Source of the DNA: UBA6100 sp049658145
GTDB taxonomy: Bacteria > Actinomycetota > Coriobacteriia > Anaerosomatales > Anaerosomataceae
DNA: 64,000 bases
Assembly: GCA_049658145.1 (NCBI GenBank)
Contig: JBASOJ010000100.1
Span: 48,648-112,647, forward strand
Reading direction: 5' to 3'
A model generated the notes under the pieces. The model was not told the origin of the DNA, did not search any database, and saw only the letters and a program-made list of their open reading frames with translations. Shown piece after piece: positions 1 through 7,895 of the stretch. Positions within the stretch are counted from its first letter, which is position 1; every line of letters begins with the position of its first letter. Made by a program: the position numbers and the translations under genes.

Positions 1-382
1 TCAAGATGGCACCTGGCCGACGGGCCGGTCTCGGCCGCTTGAGGACGTGCGTGCGAGCCCAGTACGGCTGCATCCGATCGAGGAGCGACTTGAGTACGCC
101 CGGCACCCCCGCGAAGTAGACCGGGGTCGCGACGATGATCGCGTCGGCCGCGTCGATCGCCGCATAGAGCGCCGGTCCCCCATCATGCTGGATGCACTCG
201 CCATTGAGCGAGCACGCATTGCAGCCGAGGCAATGACGGATCCCCGCGTCGGCGGCCACCAGTGTGCGGACCTCGGCGCCCGCCTCGCGCGCGCCGGAGA
301 GCGCCGCCTCGAGGAGCCGGTCGCTGTTGCCGAACCGGCGCGGACTGCCGGCGATGCCGAGGATGATGGGGATGCGGCTCAC
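1..382 (-). CDS. Iron-sulfur flavoprotein / NADPH-dependent FMN reductase family, 3' end cut by window
   Basis: The protein begins VSRIPIILGIAGSPR, the flavodoxin-fold FMN-binding start of the NADPH-dependent FMN reductase family, followed by the family motif around ATPVYFAGVPG. A cysteine cluster (HCLGCNACSLNGEC) has the compact CX2CX2CX6C form of iron-sulfur flavoproteins that shuttle electrons between ferredoxin and small acceptors in anaerobes. The GTG start overlaps the tatD stop in a GTGA tetranucleotide, so it is translationally coupled to tatD. No in-frame stop is reached before base 1, so the C-terminus is missing. Family assignment is good; the electron acceptor cannot be told. Confidence 0.8.
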   Translation of the reverse strand, partial: MSRIPIILGIAGSPRRFGNSDRLLEAALSGAREAGAEVRTLVAADAGIRHCLGCNACSLNGECIQHDGGPALYAAIDAADAIIVATPVYFAGVPGVLKSLLDRMQPYWARTHVLKRPRPARRPGAIL

Positions 383-1230
383 CGTGCGTGCTCCCGCGCG
401 AAGAGGGCGCGCGCGTTGGCGAGGGCAGCGGCGGCCACGTCGACAGGTTCGATGCCCTTGGCGGCGGCGACGGCGGCGGCGTTCAGCACCGCGAAGGCGG
501 GCTCGTTGCGCCGGCCGCGATAGGGCTCGGGGGCGAGGAACGGGCAGTCGGTCTCCACGAGCAGCCGGTCGAGCGGCACGAGGCGAGCGGCCTCGCGCAG
601 GGCCTCGGCCTTCTTGAAGGTCACCGGCCCGGCGAAGGAGATGTGGCAGCCGAGTTCCAGGAAACGCTCCGCAAGGTCCGGTCCCTCGGTGAAACAGTGA
701 ATGATGCAGCCGGCCTCGGGTGCGCCGACCTCCCGCAGGAGATCGATGCCCTCTTCGTGCGCCTCGCGCAGGTGGATCTCCACCGGCAGCCCCACCTCGT
801 GCGCGAGCTGGAGGTGACGCCGGAACCACGCGCGCTGATCGTCCCGCGGCGAGTGGTCGTAGTGGAAGTCGAGGCCGAGTTCGCCGACGCCACCCACGCG
901 CGGATCACCCGCCAGCTCACGCAGGCGCGCCAGCATCGCCTCGTCGCCCTCCTTGGCGTTGTGCGGATGCCAACCGACGATCAGCCGCACCTCGGGAGGC
1001 ATCAGGCCGAAGGGCTCCAACAACGCCGCGGCCTCCACAAGCCAGCCGTCCAGCCCGCCGAGGGTGGTCTCGGGATCCTCGCTCAGATCGACCACCGTGG
1101 CCACAAGCTCGATGCCCGCCCGCGCGGCGCGTGCGAGCGCCAAGGCAGGACGCTCGAGCATGTCGAGATGTGCGTGCGCGTCCGCACTCGGAGCGCCGAG
1201 ATCGGGCAGCGTCGGCAGCGATTCAACCAC
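379..1230 (-). CDS. tatD: TatD family metal-dependent deoxyribonuclease
   Basis: TatD-type TIM-barrel hydrolase of 283 residues. Metal ligands appear in the usual order: DAHAHLD near the N-terminus, GELGLDFHYD, EIHLREAH, IIHCF and the C-terminal VETDCPFLAP. The family acts as a 3'-5' exonuclease or AP endonuclease on DNA. I chose the GTG at 1230 (VVESLPTLPD) because GGGAGGA lies seven bases upstream; the frame stays open further but without homology or a ribosome site. It follows metG by about 30 bases, the common metG-tatD pairing, and its stop overlaps the next gene. Confidence 0.93.
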   Translation of the reverse strand: MVESLPTLPDLGAPSADAHAHLDMLERPALALARAARAGIELVATVVDLSEDPETTLGGLDGWLVEAAALLEPFGLMPPEVRLIVGWHPHNAKEGDEAMLARLRELAGDPRVGGVGELGLDFHYDHSPRDDQRAWFRRHLQLAHEVGLPVEIHLREAHEEGIDLLREVGAPEAGCIIHCFTEGPDLAERFLELGCHISFAGPVTFKKAEALREAARLVPLDRLLVETDCPFLAPEPYRGRRNEPAFAVLNAAAVAAAKGIEPVDVAAAALANARALFAREHAR

Positions 1231-1261
1231 GGCCGTCCTCCCTTCAGGAGTGCGGGTGTGC

Positions 1262-2821
1262 CTACTCCTCGTCGTAGATGCGCGGGAAGAGCGCCTCGCC
1301 CTTGGTGACCGGCGAACCCTCGGCCAGCCCGCCCCACTCGGCGGCGGCAAGAATGTCGGTGACTGCCGTGATGTCACCAAGCCCGAGCCGGCGCCAGACC
1401 TCGGCAGAGGTGTTCGGCATCACCGGCGCGGTGAAGAGCGCCGCGATGCGCACGGCCTCGAGCGCGTTGTAGAGCACGGCGGCGAGTCGCGCGGTGTCGC
1501 CCTCCTTGGCGAGCGTCCATGGCGCGCTGTTCTCGATGTATCGGTTCGCGAACTTGATGAGCTCCCACGCGCTCTCGAGCCCCGCCGAGTAGTCGAGGCG
1601 CCGCATGTGGTCCTCGTACGTCTCGGGCAGCGAACCGGCGATCGCGCGCATGGTCTCGTCTTCGGCGGTCTCATCCGCGATGTCGGGCGCGGCTGGCGCG
1701 AGACCGTCGAAGTACTTCTCGGTCATGTTGAAGAGCCGCGAGCACAGGTTGCCCCAGTCGTTCGCCAGATCCCCGTTGTAGCGCTGGACCATGCCCTCCA
1801 TCGAGATCGAGCCGTCGTGGCCGAAGGCGACGTCGCGCAGGAAGTAGTAACGGTACGCGTCCACGCCGAAACGCTCCACGAGACTCGCCGGCGTCTGCGC
1901 GTTGCCCTTGGACTTGCTCATCTTCTCGCCCTTGGTGAGCAGGAAGCCGTGTGCGAACACCTGCTTCGGCGGCTCGATACCGGCGGCCATGAGCATCGCC
2001 GGCCAGATCACGCAGTGGAAGCGGATGATGTCCTTGCCCACGAAGTGGTAGTCGGCCGGCCAGTAGCGCGCGAACCGCTCCTGCTCGGTCGGGTCGTCGC
2101 TGCCGTAGCCGAGCGCGGTGATGTAGTTGAGGAGCGCGTCGATCCACACGTACGTGACGTGACCTTCGGCAAACGGGAGCGGCACACCCCACGTGAAGTT
2201 GGTGCGCGAGATCGAGAGGTCCTTGAGGCCGCCGGTGACGAACGAGACGACCTCGTTGCGGCGCGTGTCGGGCTGCACGAACTCCGGGTTGGCAGCGTAG
2301 AACTCAAGCAGCCTCTCGCCGAACTCGGAGAGCTTGAAGAACCAGTTGTCCTCGCGGATGTGCTGCACCTCGCGCCCGCACTGCGGACACTTGCCGTCCT
2401 CGAGCTGGTCCTCGGTCCAGAACGTCTCGTCCGGCACGCAGTACCAGCCCTCGTAGTGCCCCTGGTAGAGCCAGCCCTCGTCGTGGAGCTTCGTCCAGAA
2501 GGCAGCCACGCCGCGCTTGTGGCGCTCCTCGGTGGTGCGGATGAAGTCGTCGTTGGAGATGCCGAGCATCTTCCACGCGTCGGTGAACGTGGGTGCGATC
2601 GAATCCACCCACGCCTGCGGGCTCATGCCGTGCTCCTCGGCGGCCTGTGCAATCTTCTGCCCGTGCTCATCGAGACCGGTGAGGAAGCGCACATCGTGGC
2701 CGGTCATGCGGCGGTACCGCGCGATCGCGTCTGCCGCGATGGTCGTGTACGCCGTGCCGAGGTGCGGTTCAGCATTCACGTAGTAGATGGGAGTTGTGAC
2801 ATAGAACGGTGTTCGGCCCAC
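1262..2821 (-). CDS. metG: Methionyl-tRNA synthetase
   Basis: Class I aminoacyl-tRNA synthetase charging tRNA-Met. The HIGH-type signature reads HLGTAY near residue 20 and the KMSKSKG loop is intact. An aromatic-rich core (GWYC, NWFFKLS) and an anticodon-binding helical domain follow. The zinc knuckle reads CVPD...CPQC, so one of four expected cysteines is Asp. At 519 residues it lacks the C-terminal EMAP/Trbp111 tRNA-binding domain found in longer forms. It heads a minus-strand group with tatD and is divergent from the AbrB-like gene. Confidence 0.96.
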   Translation of the reverse strand: MGRTPFYVTTPIYYVNAEPHLGTAYTTIAADAIARYRRMTGHDVRFLTGLDEHGQKIAQAAEEHGMSPQAWVDSIAPTFTDAWKMLGISNDDFIRTTEERHKRGVAAFWTKLHDEGWLYQGHYEGWYCVPDETFWTEDQLEDGKCPQCGREVQHIREDNWFFKLSEFGERLLEFYAANPEFVQPDTRRNEVVSFVTGGLKDLSISRTNFTWGVPLPFAEGHVTYVWIDALLNYITALGYGSDDPTEQERFARYWPADYHFVGKDIIRFHCVIWPAMLMAAGIEPPKQVFAHGFLLTKGEKMSKSKGNAQTPASLVERFGVDAYRYYFLRDVAFGHDGSISMEGMVQRYNGDLANDWGNLCSRLFNMTEKYFDGLAPAAPDIADETAEDETMRAIAGSLPETYEDHMRRLDYSAGLESAWELIKFANRYIENSAPWTLAKEGDTARLAAVLYNALEAVRIAALFTAPVMPNTSAEVWRRLGLGDITAVTDILAAAEWGGLAEGSPVTKGEALFPRIYDEE

Positions 2822-2860
2822 CGGCTGTTACCTCTTCTTCAAGATGGGTATTTATGGAAG

Positions 2861-2877
2861 CAGAGAAGGGTTCTCTG
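2861..2877. promoter_or_regulatory. Inverted repeat in the metG/AbrB-like divergent region
   Basis: CAGAGAA-GGG-TTCTCTG is a perfect 7-bp inverted repeat with a 3-base centre, located between metG and the AbrB-like gene. It could be an operator for the neighbouring AbrB-like protein or a small hairpin in the metG leader; nothing in the sequence decides between these. Confidence 0.35.
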
Positions 2878-2936
2878 GTGACTTTTCATGATACCGCACC
2901 CTGAGCGGTGCGCCTCAGGCCTAAGGAGTTGGTCCC

Positions 2937-3179
2937 ATGAACGACACCGGCATCGTCCGACGCGTGGACGACCTCGGCCGCATCGTCATCCCGATGGAGC
3001 TCCGCCGCACGCTCGGGATCCATGTGAAGGACCCGATCTCGATCTCGGTGGACGGCGAGCGGATCATCCTTGAGAAGTTCCGCGAATCGTGCGTGCTCTG
3101 CGGGAGCGAACAGGATGTTCGCGCGGTCAAGGACCGACCCGTGTGTGCAGCGTGCATCGCGGAGATCAAGAAGAAGTGA
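2937..3179 (+). CDS. AbrB/SpoVT-type regulator with C-terminal zinc ribbon
   Basis: An 80-residue protein. Residues 1-50 form a swapped-hairpin AbrB domain (IVRRVDDLGRIVIPMELRR...ISVDGERIILEKF), as in AbrB, Abh and SpoVT. Residues 53-74 carry CVLC and CAAC, a likely structural zinc ribbon. AAGGAG precedes the ATG. Such proteins bind A+T-rich promoter DNA as dimers or tetramers and act in growth-transition control. It is divergent from metG and convergent with rsmI, whose stop lies four bases away. Its regulon is unknown. Confidence 0.88.
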   Translation: MNDTGIVRRVDDLGRIVIPMELRRTLGIHVKDPISISVDGERIILEKFRESCVLCGSEQDVRAVKDRPVCAACIAEIKKK

Positions 3180-3183
3180 AGCG

Positions 3184-4020
3184 CTACTTGCCAAGCGACA
3201 CCCGGTAGACCTCGTTCCGCGGCAGCCCCAGATCGGCGGCAACCTGCCGGACCGCGTCCTTGCGCGACACGCCGTCGCCCGTGAGGACATCCAGACGCTC
3301 CCGGACCGCGCCCTCATCGAGCGTGAGTTGCTGCTGCTCGACGGGCGGCCCCACAAGCAGCACGACCTCGCCCTTCAGCTCGCGCTCGGCGAACCGCTGC
3401 GCCAGCTCGCCCACCTCGGCCCGCGCGACCTCCTCGTGCAGTTTCGTGAGCTCGCGGGCAAGCGCGGCCTGCCGGCCGGGATACGCCTCGGCGAGTGATG
3501 CGAGCGTAGCGGCCGTACGGCCGGGTGACTCGTAGAAGATCAGCGTGGCGTCGAGGGTCGCAAGCACTTCGAGCGCACGGGACCGCTCCCCCGCCTTCCG
3601 GGGCAGGAATCCGCCGAAGTAGAAGGCGTCGGTAGTCAGACCGCTGGCGACGAGCGCCGTGAGGATAGCCGAGGGGCCGGGCAACACGTCCACACGAACA
3701 CCCGCGTCGAGGCATGCGTCCACCAGGTGCTCACCCGGATCGGAGACACCGGGAGTCCCTGCGTCCGAGACCAGCGCGATCCGTTCACCCCGCTCGATCC
3801 GCTCCACGAGCTCCGGCGTCCGGGCAAGCCGGTTGTGCTCGTGATACGGCTCGAGCGGGGTGTGGATGTCGTAGCGTGACAGCAGCTTGCGCGTGACACG
3901 CGTGTCCTCGGCCTGGATGATGTCAGCGGTCCTGAGGGCGTCCAACACCCGCAGCGTCACGTCGCCCAGGTTCCCGATAGGCGTGGCGCAGACGAGCAGG
4001 ACGCCGACGGGATCAGACAT
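3184..4020 (-). CDS. rsmI: 16S rRNA (cytidine(1402)-2'-O)-methyltransferase
   Basis: Tetrapyrrole-methylase-fold SAM enzyme of 278 residues that 2'-O-methylates C1402 in the decoding centre of 16S rRNA. Landmarks are CATPIGNLGDVTLR at the N-terminus, AEDTRVTRKLL, SDAGTPGVSDPG and the binding loop LPGPSAILTAL. The C-terminus has the helical RsmI extension. Its ATG lies eight bases inside the end of the upstream membrane-protein gene, suggesting coupled translation. Confidence 0.95.
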   Translation of the reverse strand: MSDPVGVLLVCATPIGNLGDVTLRVLDALRTADIIQAEDTRVTRKLLSRYDIHTPLEPYHEHNRLARTPELVERIERGERIALVSDAGTPGVSDPGEHLVDACLDAGVRVDVLPGPSAILTALVASGLTTDAFYFGGFLPRKAGERSRALEVLATLDATLIFYESPGRTAATLASLAEAYPGRQAALARELTKLHEEVARAEVGELAQRFAERELKGEVVLLVGPPVEQQQLTLDEGAVRERLDVLTGDGVSRKDAVRQVAADLGLPRNEVYRVSLGK

Positions 4021-5080
4021 CTGCAGGCGGCACCTCGTCGGGAGGGATGGTGAAGCCCGCGTCCGCCGTCGGCGGCTCGGGAGCCTCCACCACCGGCGGC
4101 GCCGGCACGTCGACTAGCGGAGCCCCCGGCGCGACCCTGTACGTATCGGGAGGGGCATACGCGGGCGCCGGCTTGGCGGACGGCTCCCTGCCGGTCATCT
4201 GGCGGAAGAAGATCGTCCACGCGCTCGACATGAACGTCCCGTAGATGGCGTTGGGCACGAGCGCGACGAGCGCCATCAGCACGAACATCGCACCGGCCAT
4301 GACGAACTTCTCGGCGAACGCGAACGCGATCGCCGGCACCATGAACGGCAGCGTGAAGAGCAGCATGATCATGCCGATCGCGAAGCCCGGGAGGAGCATC
4401 ACGAGGAACATCACGAAGGCACCGCGCTTGGCCCACAGGTCGTCCCAACCGCGCTTGATGGCCTGGCCGAAGGTGACATCGTCAAGCACGCCGTAGCGCA
4501 GCGCGAGTTGGTAGACGATGCCGATGATGAGGCTGATCGCGATGATGAGCACGACGAAGATCGGCAAGACGAGACACATGCCACCGGCCAGCGCGGCGCC
4601 GATGGCAGCCTCGTCGCCCGTCGCGGCACCGCCGCCGATCATCGCAACGAGTACGAGCGACATCACCACGGCGACCACGGCCACCGGGATACCGAGCACA
4701 AAGCCGATCATGAACGTTCGGCCCCAGCGCGCGAAGCCGACACCCCAGGACGCCTTGAGTGACGGCGTACGGCCTTCGGCGGCTTCGTTCGCACCATGCA
4801 CCAGGCCGCCCTGCGCAGCGATCGAGAGGATCCACCACACGACGCCGATGACCACCAGCAGGCCGACGGCGACCGCGATGAGCGCAACGTTCTCGGTGGC
4901 CCAGCGAGTGAGCTGGTCCACCGATGGGGAGGAGCCAGCGCCGGTGTTGCCCGAGTAGTTGCTGCTTCCCCCGATCGAACTGCCCCCGCTGCCCGCGCCG
5001 GCGAACAGGCCGAGCACCCAGAGCATCTTGTACTTCCAGGTGACGTTCCACGCCTTCTTGAGGATGCCGAAGTAGTCCAC
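4013..5080 (-). CDS. Multi-pass membrane protein, glycerophosphodiesterase-membrane-domain-like
   Basis: A 355-residue protein starting VDYFGILKKAWNVTWKYK at a GTG preceded by AGGAG. A first membrane helix is followed by a Gly/Ser-rich loop, then about five long hydrophobic segments. The C-terminal 60 residues are Pro/Ala-rich and probably cytoplasmic. The layout resembles membrane domains of the GPDPase/DUF7544 group, whose function is unknown. It overlaps rsmI and follows the DUF362 gene by 37 bases. Membrane location is solid; any function is a guess. Confidence 0.7.
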   Translation of the reverse strand: MDYFGILKKAWNVTWKYKMLWVLGLFAGAGSGGSSIGGSSNYSGNTGAGSSPSVDQLTRWATENVALIAVAVGLLVVIGVVWWILSIAAQGGLVHGANEAAEGRTPSLKASWGVGFARWGRTFMIGFVLGIPVAVVAVVMSLVLVAMIGGGAATGDEAAIGAALAGGMCLVLPIFVVLIIAISLIIGIVYQLALRYGVLDDVTFGQAIKRGWDDLWAKRGAFVMFLVMLLPGFAIGMIMLLFTLPFMVPAIAFAFAEKFVMAGAMFVLMALVALVPNAIYGTFMSSAWTIFFRQMTGREPSAKPAPAYAPPDTYRVAPGAPLVDVPAPPVVEAPEPPTADAGFTIPPDEVPPADV

Positions 5081-5117
5081 TCGATGGCTCCTGTCCGCGG
5101 TGACGGCTCGAGACCGT

Positions 5118-6224
5118 CTAGTCCACTGTGACCAGTTCGTAGGTCCTTGTACCCAAACCCATCTCCTCGGCATAGGCTATCGCGTGCGTGCCGTCCACGC
5201 CCGTGATCGCCGAGAACTTGTCGCTCCCGGCCCCCATGCCCTCTCCGCGCGAGCCTGCAAGCCCGGGTGCGGCGTTGATCATATCGTAGGCGGCCTGCTC
5301 GATCGCCACGATGTCTGTCGAGGCGAGCACGCCCAGGTCCGGCACGATCGGTGCGTCCGAGAAGCTCCAGCAGTCGCAGTCGGGTGAGACGGCCGTGACG
5401 AACGAAAGATACACGACCTTGCCCTCCTTGCCTGCGAGTGCACCCGCCACATGCTCGACGATCTTCTCCTGCAGCCCGGTGGCGTCGGTCTTCCACTGCG
5501 TCGCGATCGCACCGTACGGACACGCCGCCACGCACTCGCCGCAGCCGTAGCAGACGGCGTAGTCGACCTCGGCAACCCGATCAGGGCCGATGGTGATGGC
5601 GTTGACCGGGCACCACTTCACGCAGCGCCCACACGCCGTGCAGGTCTCGGCCGTGACCTCAGGCCTGAAATCGGCGTGCATGCGCTGCTTGGCCGAGCGG
5701 CACCCGAGCCCCATGCCCACGTTCTTGAGAGCTCCGCCGAAGCCGGTGGCCTCATGCCCCTTCACGTGTGTCACGACCACCATCGCGTCAGCATGGACCG
5801 CCGCCGCGCCGATGCGCACGCTCTCGAAGTGTCGTCCGCGAACCGGCACATCCACCGCCTCGCGCCCGTCGAGCCCGTCGGCGATGACGAGCGGCGCCTC
5901 CACGGTGGCGAACGAGAAGCCATTGTGTATCGCGCACGTCAGATGGTCCACAGCGTTCGCCCGCTGGCCGCTGTAGAGCGTGTTGGCGTCGGTCAGGAAC
6001 GGTCTGCCGTTCGCTGCGCGGATGCGCTTCACGATCTCGCGGATGTAGATGGGGTGCACGAAGCCGGTGTTGCCCTGCTCGCCGAAGTGCATCTTCACAG
6101 CCACGAGGTCGTTCTCGGCGATGGCCCCGGCAAGTCCTGCCCGACCGAGCAGGCTTCCCGCGCGCGTGACCATGCTGCGCTTCATCTGCGAGCGCATGGG
6201 TGCGAAGTAGACGGTCGCGCTCAT
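5118..6224 (-). CDS. DUF362 protein with two 4Fe-4S clusters
   Basis: DUF362 iron-sulfur protein of 368 residues. The N-terminal domain has the family motifs VKMHFGEQGNTGFVHP, FLTDANTLYSG and HVKGHEATGFGGALKNVGMG. Near residues 195-245 are two ferredoxin sites (CTACGRCVKWCP and CYGCGECVAACP). Members are thought to pass electrons in anaerobes, but no reaction is established. The ATG overlaps the ROK-kinase stop by four bases. A second, divergent DUF362 gene lies at 31596-32726. Confidence 0.88.
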   Translation of the reverse strand: MSATVYFAPMRSQMKRSMVTRAGSLLGRAGLAGAIAENDLVAVKMHFGEQGNTGFVHPIYIREIVKRIRAANGRPFLTDANTLYSGQRANAVDHLTCAIHNGFSFATVEAPLVIADGLDGREAVDVPVRGRHFESVRIGAAAVHADAMVVVTHVKGHEATGFGGALKNVGMGLGCRSAKQRMHADFRPEVTAETCTACGRCVKWCPVNAITIGPDRVAEVDYAVCYGCGECVAACPYGAIATQWKTDATGLQEKIVEHVAGALAGKEGKVVYLSFVTAVSPDCDCWSFSDAPIVPDLGVLASTDIVAIEQAAYDMINAAPGLAGSRGEGMGAGSDKFSAITGVDGTHAIAYAEEMGLGTRTYELVTVD

Positions 6225-7198
6225 CGGTGCAGCCCCTCTCGTGAGTCATGTTCATCGAACGCGAGTGCAGCGGCCCCGAGCACGCCGGCATCGTTGCCGA
6301 GCTCGGCCTGCACCATACGCACGTCCCGACGGCCCGCAAGCGCCTTCGCACCGATGACTTCGGCGGCGCGCTCCACGAGAAAGCCGCACGACTCGCCGAT
6401 CCCGCCGCCCACGACGATGAGTTTCGGGTTCAACAGGTTCACGATGCCGACGAGGGCTTCACCCAGCACCTCACCGGCGTCAAGCAGGATCCCCCGCGCG
6501 ATCTCATCCCCCTTGAGGGCGGCATTGATCACGCTTTCGGCGCTCACTGCCGCGGCGTCCCCGCCGGCCTCGGCCCGGATCGCGTTCGCTTTGTACTCCT
6601 CGGCGGCGGCCCGTCCGCGCACGGCGATGGCAGGCCTGCCGAGGAAGGACTCGATGTGACCGTTGCCGCCGCACGGGCACGGCGGACCGTCAAGTTGCAC
6701 GACCATGTGGCCGATCTCGCCGCCAAGGCCACGGGAGCCGCGATACGGCTCACCGTCGAGAAACAGCGCACCGCCCACGCCAGTGCCGAGTGTGATCATC
6801 ACGAAATCCCGAACGCCCTTGGCCGCGCCGAACCGGCTCTCGCCGATGCCGGCGCAGTTGCCGTCGTTGTCGATGGTGACCGAGTGCTTCACGCGCGACA
6901 TGATGAGCGAGCGCATGTCCACGCCCGCGAGCGGCAGGTTGGTGCAGAACTCCACCGTCTGCTTGAGGAAGTCGATCTGTGCGGGGAGACCGACGCCGAT
7001 GCCGGCGATCTCCCCGGGATGCACGGTGACCGCCACCTCTTCGATGAGATCGATGATCGTATCCACCACGGCGAAGGGTCCGGCGTCGGCGGGCGTCAGC
7101 GCACGGACCTCTTTGATCATGCGCCCCTTGCGCTCCACCAGGCCCGCGGCGATCCGCGTGCCCCCGACGTCGACACCGATGGCATATGACGTCCGCAT
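6221..7198 (-). CDS. ROK family sugar kinase (glucokinase-like)
   Basis: ROK protein of 325 residues. The ATP phosphate loop is DVGGTRIAAGLVE at residues 10-22 and the catalytic region is IDNDGNCAGIGE. ITLGTGVGGAL and the zinc region near residues 160-183 follow. The zinc motif reads CPCGGNGHIE, so the usual third cysteine is His181; H164, C174 and C176 are kept. ROK kinases with this layout usually phosphorylate glucose or related sugars. The ATG at 7198 has GGGAGGT upstream. No helix-turn-helix is present, so it is a kinase rather than a repressor. Confidence 0.9.
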   Translation of the reverse strand: MRTSYAIGVDVGGTRIAAGLVERKGRMIKEVRALTPADAGPFAVVDTIIDLIEEVAVTVHPGEIAGIGVGLPAQIDFLKQTVEFCTNLPLAGVDMRSLIMSRVKHSVTIDNDGNCAGIGESRFGAAKGVRDFVMITLGTGVGGALFLDGEPYRGSRGLGGEIGHMVVQLDGPPCPCGGNGHIESFLGRPAIAVRGRAAAEEYKANAIRAEAGGDAAAVSAESVINAALKGDEIARGILLDAGEVLGEALVGIVNLLNPKLIVVGGGIGESCGFLVERAAEVIGAKALAGRRDVRMVQAELGNDAGVLGAAALAFDEHDSREGLHR

Positions 7199-7265
7199 CA
7201 AGACCTCCCGACCGTGAGCAGGACACACACGCCCCTGATGATAGCAGGCGGCGTCGGCCCGCCTC

Positions 7266-7829
7266 TCAGTACTCCCAGATGACACCCTTGCTCTTGATCA
7301 GCCCGAGATCCCGCATGGATTCGAACATGCGCACCTCGGTCACACCGAAGAGGCCAGCAAGGTAGCGGTAGTCGTTGAACCACTTCTGCGCCTGGTCCCG
7401 AACCATGAACGCGGGGGTTTCGAGTTCGGCAGCTATGAAGTCGGCCCCCAGGTGCGGACCGGCGTCCCGAGGATACCCGGCACCCGGCATGGCCATCACG
7501 ATAAGGATGTGCCCGAGCAGGTGCGCGACGCCGACGCGCCGGATCGCCTGTGGACGCGCTGCATTGACGAGGATCATCGGCAACCCGTCCTCGTAGATGA
7601 GGGCAGCCGTGAACCACAGGGGCAGGTCGAACGCGACGATCGGCACGCCCAGATGGGCAGCGACCGCCTCGATCTCCACAGGCGGCTCGAGGAAACCCAC
7701 AGCGCGCAGCTCGTCCTCCACCAGCCGTCTGTACTCTTGCTCGCCCTGGAGTGTCACAAGACCCTTCTGGTTGCGTCGGAAGCGGTTAGGATATAGGTAC
7801 GCATGAAGTATCGGTCGTTTCGGCTCCAA
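7266..7829 (-). CDS. ImmA/IrrE-like protein with a lost catalytic glutamate
   Basis: A 187-residue protein resembling ImmA/IrrE metallopeptidases: a central helix with RRVGVAHLLGHILI and a later ADFIAAELETPAFMV segment matching the family's ExxAxxFAAxLLMP helix. The family HEXXH site reads HLLGH (residues 103-107), so the glutamate needed for hydrolysis is Leu. The zinc histidines remain, suggesting a sensor or adaptor role. The best start is a TTG at 7829, with AGGTG upstream and no nearby ATG. It leads the group running to rsmI and is divergent from the HEAT-repeat gene. Confidence 0.6.
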   Translation of the reverse strand: MEPKRPILHAYLYPNRFRRNQKGLVTLQGEQEYRRLVEDELRAVGFLEPPVEIEAVAAHLGVPIVAFDLPLWFTAALIYEDGLPMILVNAARPQAIRRVGVAHLLGHILIVMAMPGAGYPRDAGPHLGADFIAAELETPAFMVRDQAQKWFNDYRYLAGLFGVTEVRMFESMRDLGLIKSKGVIWEY

Positions 7830-7895
7830 TGTGCACCTGCGTCACAAATCCGACACTGCCGATATACCCGTTAGTGCCGACGGGCGAGAGGAGTC

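Noticed and set aside
953..2881. A 642-residue plus-strand frame opposite tatD and metG
   Set aside because: Antisense to two strongly supported housekeeping genes.
2822..2936. T-box leader for metG
   Set aside because: The 115-base region is too short and I see no T-box consensus or antiterminator pair.
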